Shown: positions 1-5,306 of the stretch, piece by piece
Position numbering within the stretch: position 1 is the stretch's first letter
How the letters are laid out: each line of letters begins with the position of its first letter
DNA from: Thermoplasmata archaeon
GTDB lineage: Archaea; Thermoplasmatota; Thermoplasmata; Thermoplasmatales; Thermoplasmataceae
Direction: 5' to 3'
Length of the DNA stretch: 6,078 bases
NCBI GenBank assembly: GCA_021804185.1
Contig: JAJZKL010000086.1
Span: 1-6,078, forward strand
Notes under the pieces: generated by a model
Seen by the model: only the letters and a program-made list of their open reading frames with translations
Database searches by the model: none
What the model was told of the DNA's origin: nothing
Position numbers and translations under genes: made by a program

Positions 1-78
1 CGATCTATCGGGGTCCCATACCATGGATACGTCGTATGCATACTGTTTCCCGTTGATGGTCTTGATTTCTCTGGTCAT
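1..78 (-). CDS. IS1634/IS4-like transposase, N-terminal 26 residues only (runs off left edge)
   Basis: Read on the minus strand from the ATG at 78-76, the frame is open to the window edge and gives MTREIKTINGKQYAYDVSMV followed by WDPDRS. The pattern of a short basic start, 'INGKQYAYDVS', and then an aromatic-Asp-Pro-Asp turn is the usual beginning of IS1634-type DDE transposases, whose first strands read like 'INGKEYLYEV..YYDPE'. Only the start is present, so catalytic residues cannot be judged. Codon choice is GC-rich, like the IS remnant at 2950-4595 and unlike the AT-rich host genes next door. The transposase remnant at 2973-4595 lacks roughly this first stretch, but no copy of that element's terminal repeat was found upstream of this start. 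It is therefore probably a different, related element. The family call rests on recognition of a short segment. Confidence 0.6.
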   Translation of the reverse strand, partial: MTREIKTINGKQYAYDVSMVWDPDRS

Positions 79-285
79 GTTCAGTATATAGGGAACACAC
101 TTCAGTATAAGGATCCTGCGGCTACTGCTAAAAAATAGTCCAAATGATCCCTAAATAAGCTCCGAGTTTAGGATGTATAGAAAATGCTATTACGTATTAA
201 AGGTATGGTATTTAACTATAATTGGGATGGCGATTTTTGGCAAAGTATCTGGAACAAATAGGTATAAGTTTTTTGTGGACACTTC
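79..285. other. Gene-free interval between the edge transposase and the membrane-protein gene
   Basis: No convincing gene lies here. The left part (79 to about 140) is probably the leader and end of the edge IS element, whose boundary I could not fix. A weak stem, CCTAAA at 150-155 pairing with TTTAGG at 167-172 (11-base loop), is visible. A plus-strand ORF of 25 codons (184-261, ATG to TAG) exists but has no convincing promoter or family signature. An oligo-T run at about 269-274 follows. The interval lies downstream of the membrane-protein gene (stop at 286-288) and upstream of the edge transposase. Nothing in it resembles the 28-bp terminal repeat found at 2950 and at the MITE ends. Confidence 0.5.
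80..109. repeat. 9-bp direct repeat TTCAGTATA, two copies 21 bp apart
   Basis: TTCAGTATA occurs exactly at 80-88 and 101-109, just upstream of the minus-strand transposase start at 78. The 21-bp period is two helical turns, so both copies would face the same side of the DNA. This would fit a protein-binding site such as a transposase or regulator site at the element end, or simply a chance repeat. The second copy, read on the minus strand, also provides a TATA-like CTTATACTG about 30 bases from the start codon. Confidence 0.35.
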
Positions 286-1029
286 TTAGAGATTAACCCC
301 TTTGCATTCTGGAGTATAGCCCGCTTGTGTCCCTTTGTCGCCAAATTTAAAATAGAACTTTCTTAAATTTAGATAAGTGTGCTCTTCAGAAAATATGGTT
401 ATATCAACGCTATAAGTGGTATTTTTTTTCAAGTAGAGCCCATCATCGTATTCTTTGGGAGGAGCTAGATAAGGGTGATATTCAGTTAAAGGAGGGACTG
501 TTTTCAACTCCTTATCCCAAATAGGGTAGTAATAGTATGTATGGCTAGCTCCAAATACTGCTAAGAACGATGTATCTGGCGACCCAACGAAAACCTCAGG
601 CCAAAAAAGGAATTTGGTAGAAATGCATTCGTAGGGAAAAATGTCAATCGGAACGTAGGTTACCTCTTTGTTAGGAATATATTTTAAAGGTTTATCTTGG
701 GAATATTCTGCTATGGAGCTATATTTTGAAGGGTCTTCCCATATCCATGGCAAATAATAACTGCCTAACTTTTCTCCTTTGCTATCTTCTATAGCTGCCA
801 TTATTTTGCATGCATGGGCAGCATACTTACCCAAGTTGGTAATGGAAATTCTTAATTCTGGCTCCTGTGGAGGCACCTCTTCATACCTTATATCTTGTAA
901 TAGAACTAGAAATTTAGGCCTTTGATATTTACTGACTACAATCGGAACTAAAATTGCAATCACAGCTATTGTAGCTAAAATCAATGTTCCTATGGCATTT
1001 ATATCTTGGAGCAAGGAAAAGATAGTCAT
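286..1029 (-). CDS. Hypothetical single-TM protein with a ~210-residue soluble domain
   Basis: Function is not recognised. The 247-residue product starts MTIFSLLQDINAIG, followed by one strongly hydrophobic segment at about residues 13-33 (TLILATIAVIAILVPIVV). A basic stretch (K34, R37, K39) comes next, then a soluble domain rich in Tyr, Pro and Trp. The basic residues after the helix suggest, by the positive-inside rule, that the large domain faces the cytoplasm. The early soluble part (ELRISITNLGKYAAHACKIM) has the alternating strand pattern of a small beta-sandwich, which is only an impression. The frame extends five codons upstream to a TTG at 1044-1042. I chose the ATG at 1029-1027 because a TATA-like box lies about 26 bases upstream of it, as for a leaderless archaeal transcript. 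The gene is divergent from the AbrB-like gene and thus next to the OLD nuclease. Base composition matches those genes. Confidence 0.75.
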   Translation of the reverse strand: MTIFSLLQDINAIGTLILATIAVIAILVPIVVSKYQRPKFLVLLQDIRYEEVPPQEPELRISITNLGKYAAHACKIMAAIEDSKGEKLGSYYLPWIWEDPSKYSSIAEYSQDKPLKYIPNKEVTYVPIDIFPYECISTKFLFWPEVFVGSPDTSFLAVFGASHTYYYYPIWDKELKTVPPLTEYHPYLAPPKEYDDGLYLKKNTTYSVDITIFSEEHTYLNLRKFYFKFGDKGTQAGYTPECKGVNL

Positions 1030-1049
1030 GGAAGATTGAAACAATTCTA

Positions 1050-1059
1050 GTTTTTATTT
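1050..1059 (-). promoter_or_regulatory. TATA-like box for the minus-strand membrane-protein gene
   Basis: Read on the minus strand, an AAATAAAAAC-type A/T box is centred about 26 bases upstream of the ATG at 1029. This is the archaeal TATA-to-start distance and implies a leaderless mRNA. The call rests on composition and spacing only. Confidence 0.45.
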
Positions 1060-1112
1060 TTTTGTCAATAAATAGAATTACAATAGGAGATAGGTTTGTA
1101 TTGAAAGACCAA

Positions 1113-1122
1113 CTTTTTAATC
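1113..1122 (+). promoter_or_regulatory. TATA-like box for the AbrB-like gene
   Basis: The sequence CTTTTTAATC is centred about 26 bases upstream of the ATG at 1143, the expected archaeal TATA-box spacing for a leaderless transcript. A purine-containing stretch (AAAGACCAA) immediately upstream could act as BRE. No Shine-Dalgarno sequence precedes the ATG, which agrees with leaderless initiation. The box lies about 55 bp from the divergent box at 1050-1059, so one regulator could control both genes. Confidence 0.45.
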
Positions 1123-1142
1123 TATTATAATAATACCAATAA

Positions 1143-1301
1143 ATGCAACAATTAGTTGATGTTTCACATCTTTCAAAAAGAGGTTCTTCTTTAAGAATGA
1201 CAGTTCCCAAGAAAATCCAAAAAAAACTTGGCGTTAAGGAAGAAGATATCTTAGGATTCTATGAAGAAGATGGAAAAATTGTCTTGAAGAAAATGGAATG
1301 A
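1143..1301 (+). CDS. AbrB/SpoVT-type swapped-hairpin DNA-binding protein, 52 aa
   Basis: This small gene runs from ATG to TGA and encodes MQQLVDVSHLSKRGSSLRMT, then VPKKIQKKLGVKEEDILGFY, then EEDGKIVLKKME. The order is diagnostic of the AbrB-like fold: a first strand ending in 'RGSSLRMTVPKKI', a helix 'QKKLGVKEEDIL', and a final hairpin 'GFYEEDGKIVLKKM'. Proteins of this size are dimeric DNA-binding regulators. They occur as antitoxins of VapBC-type pairs or as orphan transcription regulators, which are common in archaea. No PIN-domain toxin follows; instead the OLD nuclease begins 79 bp downstream with its own TATA-like box. It could therefore control the divergent membrane gene, the nuclease or itself, which is inference. 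A second, truncated AbrB-like sequence lies at 2854-2949 on the opposite strand. Confidence 0.8.
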   Translation: MQQLVDVSHLSKRGSSLRMTVPKKIQKKLGVKEEDILGFYEEDGKIVLKKME

Positions 1302-1342
1302 TTCCGAGGTTAAAATTCTACCCTACTTGGTTTAAGATAAGA

Positions 1343-1354
1343 TTTATATTATAC
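1343..1354 (+). promoter_or_regulatory. TATA-like box for the OLD-family gene
   Basis: TTTATATTATAC sits 27-38 bases before the TTG start at 1381, which predicts transcription beginning at about 1372-1380 and hence almost no leader. An in-frame stop (TAA, 1363-1365) lies between the box and the start, so the coding region cannot extend upstream of it. The gene can thus be transcribed apart from the AbrB-like gene. Confidence 0.45.
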
Positions 1355-1380
1355 TATGATGTTAATTTTTTTGGATTGCC

Positions 1381-2871
1381 TTGGTTTGGATCGACTCTGT
1401 TTATATCGAGAATTTTCGTTCCATTGAGAAGATTGCACTCAAATTTCATAAAATGAACGCACTCATAGGTCCAAACAATGCCGGTAAATCAAATATCATA
1501 AAGGCCTTATCACTTGTTTTAGGTGAGACTTACCCTTCGAATAGAACCTTTGAAGAGAACCACTACTTTGAGCGAGACCAAAGCAAGGTTATAAAAATTG
1601 ACGTTATATTTGACAATTATTTTACAGACCCACGCAGCCACAATAAAGTATATGGGTTTAGATTAGAATCCAACAATGGAAATGTGAATTACGTTGCTCT
1701 GAATTCAATGAAACAACCCTTATTATATGGCACTGGCACCCCAATACGTGTTAGTCAGGAAATGAGAGATGAAATTCCACTGGTATATCTTGATGTAGAT
1801 CGACAATCGGCACAACAGATTAGGTCCACTCAGTGGACGCTTTATGGCAAAATTCTAAAATATATAGAAAAACAAATTCCTGAAGCAAAGAAAATAAAAT
1901 TTTCACAAGATGTTGCAAATTCATTCAGCTCAGAATTATTTGGAGTGTCTACGGGATCAGACCTTAAATCATTAGAAGACCAGCTCAAAAATACTATAAG
2001 GGACCAAACAGGATTTGATTTGACATTAGAATTATCGGTTTTGGATCCAATAGAGGCAATCAAGAATGTGCGACCTTACGTAAAGGAAAGTAGTGCAGCG
2101 AAGAAGTATGACCCTGAGGAAATGGGGGCTGGAACCCAAAGCGCCTTAACGGTTTCTATTGCTAGGGCCTACAGCAAGATAGTTAGAAAAAGTGTCATAC
2201 TTGCAATTGAAGAACCGGAGATACATTTCCACCCACAGGCATGCAGGAATTTGTATAACACTTTCACTGACCTATCCAACAATGGTTTGCAAATAATTTA
2301 TACTACACACTCTCAGTCCTTTGTAGATATATCTGATTTTCACAGTATCCATATCGTGAGGAAAAACATGGGTAGCACAACCATTGAATCCGGATTGAAA
2401 CTATCTACATCAGGTTCCTTAACAAAGGGGAAGGTTGTATCTAAGTTTAATGAACATGTTAATCAAGCATTATTTGCAGACAAAGTGGTGCTCGTGGAAG
2501 GACCAGACGACGAAATTGCCTGCAGAGCTATGCTTGAGAAGTTAGGATTCGATATTTTTAAAAACAATGTTTCCGTAACATCATGTGGAGGGAAAGACAA
2601 TATACCGGCAATAGCAGAGGTCTTACATTCATTAGGGATTGAAACAGTTGCTTTAATGGATGAGGACTCTGGAAGCAGTGCAACCTTAAACACAAGAATT
2701 AAGATCGAAGCAATTTTAGGGAAAAACGGTGTCCTATTGCAATCTCCGCAGCTAGAAGGGATTTTTAGTTATCCCACAAAATTTAACCAGGCCAGTGCTC
2801 TTTTATTTTTTGGTAGCTTTAAAGGAACTCCCCCTGGAATCTATTCCGATTTATTAAAAAAATTGACTTAA
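1381..2871 (+). CDS. OLD-family ATP-dependent endonuclease (ABC-type ATPase + Toprim)
   Basis: The 496-residue product has the full OLD architecture. Its N-terminal ABC/SMC-like ATPase begins with the RecF-type 'VYIENFRSI' (residues 7-15). It carries Walker A GPNNAGKS (30-37), a signature-like loop 'GAGTQSALTVS' (249-259), Walker B 'VILAIEEPE' with acidic pair E277-E278 (272-280), and a switch His in 'TTHSQSF' (H310). A C-terminal Toprim domain follows with 'VLVEGPDDE' (E373) and 'MDEDSG' (D427, D429), the metal-binding residues expected of a DNA-cleaving Toprim. OLD proteins are nucleases, and several, such as phage P2 Old and Gabija GajA, act against phages. Unlike GajA loci, no UvrD-like helicase follows; downstream is IS debris, so a lost partner cannot be excluded. 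The start is a TTG, preceded by an in-frame stop and by a TATA-like box. The next in-frame ATG (M25) would remove the first beta strand. The length is slightly short for the family but all motifs are present. Confidence 0.9.
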   Translation: MVWIDSVYIENFRSIEKIALKFHKMNALIGPNNAGKSNIIKALSLVLGETYPSNRTFEENHYFERDQSKVIKIDVIFDNYFTDPRSHNKVYGFRLESNNGNVNYVALNSMKQPLLYGTGTPIRVSQEMRDEIPLVYLDVDRQSAQQIRSTQWTLYGKILKYIEKQIPEAKKIKFSQDVANSFSSELFGVSTGSDLKSLEDQLKNTIRDQTGFDLTLELSVLDPIEAIKNVRPYVKESSAAKKYDPEEMGAGTQSALTVSIARAYSKIVRKSVILAIEEPEIHFHPQACRNLYNTFTDLSNNGLQIIYTTHSQSFVDISDFHSIHIVRKNMGSTTIESGLKLSTSGSLTKGKVVSKFNEHVNQALFADKVVLVEGPDDEIACRAMLEKLGFDIFKNNVSVTSCGGKDNIPAIAEVLHSLGIETVALMDEDSGSSATLNTRIKIEAILGKNGVLLQSPQLEGIFSYPTKFNQASALLFFGSFKGTPPGIYSDLLKKLT

Positions 2872-2949
2872 ATATCTAACTGCAACCCACTCTTCCATCT
2901 TCATCTTCCTTATCACTGTTTCTCCATCCTTTTTGCCATAAATAATAAA
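2854..2949 (-). pseudogene. Truncated AbrB-like gene, C-terminal tail only
   Basis: On the minus strand, immediately outside the IS end at 2950, the frame reads FIIYGKKDGETVIRKMKMEE then WVAVRYLSQFF and stops at TAA (2856-2854). The first half aligns by eye with the end of the AbrB-like protein encoded at 1143-1301. Both have an aromatic residue, two spaced acidic/Gly residues ('DG'), an alternating Val/Ile strand and a terminal 'KM' (YGKKDGETVIRKM against YEEDGKIVLKKM). The remainder would be a short C-terminal extension. The 5' part is missing: upstream codons fall in the IS terminal repeat. I infer that the IS insertion or the later deletion removed the promoter and the DNA-binding half. 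The last 18 bases overlap the end of the OLD gene in convergent orientation. The segment is short, so homology remains tentative. Confidence 0.45.
2930..2934 (+). terminator. Possible oligo-T terminator after the OLD gene
   Basis: A pyrimidine-rich tract (about 2889-2934) ends in CCTTTTTGCC some 60 bases after the OLD stop codon. Archaeal transcription commonly ends in short T runs without a hairpin. The same bases are read on the other strand as codons of the AbrB-like fragment, so their composition has another explanation. Confidence 0.2.
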
Positions 2950-2977
2950 CCTATCTTCGCCCTGTTTTATCACTACA
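2950..2977 (+). repeat. Terminal inverted repeat of the IS1634-like element
   Basis: The 28 bases begin CCTATCTTCGCCC and end TATCACTACA. They match the MITE end read inward from 3496 at 24 of 28 positions, and the MITE end starting at 3310 at 21 of 28. All three share CCT, then TTCGCCC, then CACTACA at identical spacing. The transposase stop codon (TAG, 2975-2973) lies inside this repeat, so the coding region reaches into the element end. Confidence 0.75.
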
Positions 2978-3309
2978 GCTCAATCTTTAGTTTCTCAAGC
3001 AATTCCCGCTGCTCCCTCGTGTATTCCACATGCGAATGCGATCCATTGGAATACACCACTTCCCTGATTCCAGAGATCGTCTTCATGACCCGGTCATAAG
3101 GGATGCCGGACCTTGCTGCTATGATCGCCGACATTGTATATCCAAGAATGGTGAGGAACAACCTTGCCCTTGTTCCTCTCTCAGACCTGGAGAAGAACGG
3201 TTCCAGATGAGGCTTCACATGGGAGAATGCCTTCTTCCACAACGTCCTTCTCCCTGTATGTCCTCAGGATGAAATCAGGAGGGAACCGGGTGTTCGTGAA
3301 CAGTATGGT
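2973..3309 (-). pseudogene. IS1634-like transposase, C-terminal segment (frameshifted)
   Basis: Reading leftwards from the MITE boundary, the frame gives ILFTNTRFPPDFILRTYREK then DVVE. After a one-base frame change at about 3235 it continues KAFSHVKPHLEPFFSRSERG to the TAG at 2975-2973 (ends LLEKLKIEL). Joined, 'Y-RE-K-DVV-E-KAFSHV-K' fits the IS4/IS1634 signature Y(2)R(3)E(6)K, with Lys at the Arg position, and supplies the catalytic Glu. Observed GTGGAAGAAGGC against the expected GTGGAGAAGGC shows a single extra A within that Glu codon. The rest is the helical C-terminus typical of the family ('RARLFLTILGYTMSAII'). The segment from 3242 to 2973 is open on its own from a TTG, but this is not a real start. 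Confidence 0.8.
3304..3309. repeat. Target-site duplication of the MITE, left copy (TATGGT)
   Basis: TATGGT here is repeated at 3497-3502 on the other side of the MITE. Removing the MITE and one copy rejoins the transposase frame as FGYTILFTNT, which supports a genuine duplication. A flanking G on both sides would allow 7 bp, but 6 bp leaves symmetrical CCT/AGG element ends and agrees with the usual IS1634 duplication of 5-6 bp. Confidence 0.8.
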
Positions 3310-3496
3310 CCTACATTCGCCCATTCGTAACACTACACATTACGGACCAGTAGGTATTCTCCTAAGTTCCAGGTTGATCGCAAATCATTGAAAAGTAGTG
3401 TTATTATCACTACGCCAAGTGAAAATATGGTTCAATTCTAATTAGAGTTATGGCCGATTTGTTAGAATTGTAGTGATAAGAGAGGGCGAAGTCAGG
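3310..3496. mobile_element. 187-bp MITE inserted in the transposase pseudogene
   Basis: This short AT-rich insert has imperfect terminal inverted repeats (3310-3337 and 3469-3496, 21 of 28 positions identical, sharing CCT, TTCGCCC and CACTACA) and no coding potential. It is flanked by 6-bp direct repeats. Its ends match the terminal repeat of the very element it interrupts (2950-2977). It is therefore best read as a non-autonomous derivative mobilised in trans by an IS1634-like transposase. The interior contains stop codons in the transposase frame (TAG TGA TAA TAA read on the minus strand at about 3400-3412). With the duplicated 6 bp it adds 193 bases, which also shifts the frame. Interior sequence outside the repeats is not recognisably derived from a transposase. 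Confidence 0.8.
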
Positions 3497-3502
3497 TATG
3501 GT
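3497..3502. repeat. Target-site duplication of the MITE, right copy (TATGGT)
   Basis: This is an exact copy of 3304-3309, directly abutting the MITE end. On the minus strand it encodes the 'TI' of FGYTI, where the transposase frame is interrupted. Confidence 0.8.
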
Positions 3503-3923
3503 GTAGCCGAACCTGTTAGTTCTCCGCTGGATTGCCTTGTGTTTCAGTTCATAGGTGAACCCGTCATCCGAATACTGTATGTCCATGAGGTTCCTGAATC
3601 CCTTCAGGGCGGATTCCACCGTTGCCACCCGATCCCGCTGTGATCGGAACTTCCTCTTCATGAGGTCTGATAGCGTTTCCTCACGTTCAGAGAACTGTGA
3701 ATAGAAGGATTCCAGCCTCTGCGATCGGAGTTTCGGGGAGAAGTAGACCATATACCTGGTACCACTGATCCTCTCCTCCCTGTGGGATATGGTCTCTTCC
3801 CCGTACTGAAGGTAATTCCTTGAATTCTCGATGTCCCCTGAGCCATGTATGAGTTCGTCGTGAATGGACAGGGAAGACGGCAGGGCACCGATGATGCTGT
3901 AATCCTTCAGATCATTCATGTTG

Positions 3924-5306
3924 TCATCGCTGTGGAAGCCCCTGTCCATGACGATGAGGATCCCCAGGATTCCATAGTCCTTCAGCTCCTTTGCGAATGT
4001 GGAGATGGTTGACACGGAAGGAATGTTTCCTGCCATTGGCCTGTGATGTACTGGAATTCCGTGTTTCCGTGTGACGGCGAGGACCAAGTTGATCTCCCTG
4101 TTCTCCCCGTTCATGTGGTAATAGTGGCCAAATCTCGCCAAATCTCGCCAAATCATTGGATGAGTCGTAATACCTTATTGCGCTGAGATCGTAAACGATC
4201 CCTGACGATCCGAACTCGTCCATGATGTATTTTGCCATGGATTTCTCAAGGATTGCAATGATGTCCGGGTCATTGCTGCCCACCAGATCTATCAGATCAC
4301 ATATTTCCTTCTCCTTCAGTTCAGGAATGCCTGTGTGCAGGTGTATTGAATGCTCAGGGCCGGTGATGCACTCCGCCGCAAGAATGACGAACTTCCCCGC
4401 GGGGTTGCTGATCCTGGTAAGATCGTTAATGGCCAGGGAATAGCGGTCGACGAAACCATATTCCTCCGCCACCCTGTAAAGGATGTATCCGGAGGATTCC
4501 AGGATCTTTCTCACCGAAGTGCGGTTCTTCTGAGTCCTTATGGTTTTCTGGCCATCTTTCTCTGTCTCAATGCCCAGGCACCTGGATTCCTGCTTCACCT
4601 TTCCCTTGGTCTGTGGACGGTAGGGGTAACACAGGCGGACGTTGAAGGCATAGTACTGGGAGAATTGCTGGAACTCGGGGTTGAACCTGGACTCGGATGC
4701 CTTGAGCCTTCGTTCCAGCACGATCTGCTTCATGTTGTCAAAGAGTATCTCTGAAGGGATTCCACCCGTGTACCGGAATGCATTGATGTGCATCCTGATC
4801 AGGGCCTCCGTGCTGATGTCCACGGTGAACTCTATGTAGCTGTACCTGGAGTTGGACAGTATGTAGGAGAAAAGGTACAGCCTGGCCCTCTTCCCGTCCA
4901 TCTCGATGTGCCCGAAGTCGCCGAAATCCACTTGTGCCTGTCTTCCCGGTTCGGTCTCGTAACGGTATACAGCGGAAATTGATCTGTACTTTCTCTGGGA
5001 CCTGCAGTAATCCTTCACCCTGGTGTATGATCCCCGATAGCCCTTCTTCCTCATCTCTTCGTAGATCCGGATGGCAGAGAGATCGTATTTCTCGATCTGC
5101 TGCGTTATGTAATCCCTGTACGGATCAAGGATGGATGGCCTCTTCTTTCTCGCATAAGAAGAGGGATTCTTCTCCCTAAGATGCTTCTTGACGGTATTCC
5201 TGGTGATACCCATCTCGCGTGCAATGGCGCTTATGGGCATTCCACTCTTCCGCAGATCCCTAATCATGTACCAACCCTCCATATCCAGCATGGCTGAACT
5301 CCTCAT
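3924..5306 (-). pseudogene. Chimeric ORF: IS21 IstA N-half fused to IS1634-like transposase N-part
   Basis: The 460-codon frame has three parts. Residues 1-237 are IS21-type IstA: helix-turn-helix 'GMPISAIAREMGITRNTVKK' (22-41), first catalytic Asp in 'QVDFGDFG' (D127), second in 'ILFDNMK' (D190), and 'RPQTKGKV' (230-237), which in IstA leads into the catalytic Glu. From K238 ('KQESRCLGIETEKDG') the frame becomes an IS1634-like transposase with its first catalytic Asp in 'GIVYDLSAI' (D373), until F389-G390. The last 70 residues are an out-of-frame reading caused by the 10-bp duplication. IstA thus loses its Glu and C-terminus, and the second transposase loses its N-terminus, so neither can work. 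The frame opens at the ATG at 5306-5304. The ATG five codons in (5291-5289) has AGGAG seven bases upstream and is the likelier original istA start. No istB is present. Confidence 0.8.
4127..4154. repeat. 10-bp tandem repeat, 2.8 copies, causing a frameshift
   Basis: The unit GCCAAATCTC occurs at 4127-4136 and 4137-4146, followed by the partial copy GCCAAATC at 4147-4154. Removing one unit joins 'YYDSSNDLARFG' directly to 'HYYHMNGENREI' in the transposase frame. The ancestor therefore probably had 1.8 copies, and replication slippage added one. Ten bases shift the reading frame. Confidence 0.85.

Larger units (their letters stand above)
3410..4156 (-). pseudogene. IS1634-like transposase, central catalytic segment
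   Basis: This open frame carries the middle of the DDE transposase. It starts with 'GHYYHMNGENREINLVLAVT' (the typical 'G.s....p.v.l.la....GiP' strand), then 'HGIPVHHRPMAGNIPSVSTI' and the second catalytic Asp in 'ILIVMDRGFH' (codon at 3946-3944). It ends with 'RRTNRFGYTI', after which about 28 residues and the stop come from the MITE, not from the transposase. Its first nine codons are an out-of-frame reading of the 10-bp duplication and are not a true N-terminus. The first catalytic Asp lies upstream in the other frame. There is no sign of independent expression. The fragment would be annotated as a separate transposase by an automatic gene caller. Confidence 0.8.
2950..4595 (-). mobile_element. 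Degenerate IS1634/IS4-like element, one end preserved
   Basis: The element spans from its surviving terminal repeat at 2950 to the in-frame junction with the IS21 fragment near 4596. The transposase runs on the minus strand and, once its lesions are mentally repaired, would be about 500 residues, a normal IS1634 length. The end distal to 4596, together with about 30 N-terminal codons and any promoter, has been lost. The lesions are loss of the 5' end, a 10-bp duplication at 4127-4154, a MITE at 3310-3496 and one inserted base at about 3235. It cannot make an active transposase. The retained end may still be usable by a transposase supplied from another copy only if a second matching end exists, and none was found here. 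Confidence 0.8.

Noticed and set aside
150..172. Stem-loop CCTAAA/TTTAGG as a terminator or riboswitch
   Set aside because: It has only six A/T-rich pairs with an 11-base loop and no adjoining T run; it is too weak to call.
184..261. 25-codon plus-strand ORF (MLLRIKGMVFNYNWDGDFWQ...)
   Set aside because: It is very short with no convincing promoter or family signal; it may be chance in AT-rich DNA.
929..1210. 93-codon minus-strand ORF crossing the membrane-gene start and the AbrB gene
   Set aside because: It overlaps both better-supported genes, covers their promoters and has no domain pattern.
1842..2693. Minus-strand ORFs of 73 and 76 codons inside the OLD gene
   Set aside because: They are antisense to conserved ATPase and Toprim coding sequence with no independent support.
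3030..3391. Plus-strand ORFs of 80 and 75 codons
   Set aside because: They are the reverse-strand readings of the transposase C-terminal segment and the MITE, with Cys/Pro/Ser-rich content typical of shadows.
4222..5179. Several plus-strand ORFs opposite the chimeric transposase frame
   Set aside because: They are antisense shadows of a GC-rich coding region whose minus-strand product has clear HTH and DDE motifs.
3924..5306. The 460-codon ORF as a new, complete transposase family
   Set aside because: Its halves belong to two known families, each lacking catalytic parts, and its last 70 residues are an out-of-frame reading after a duplication.
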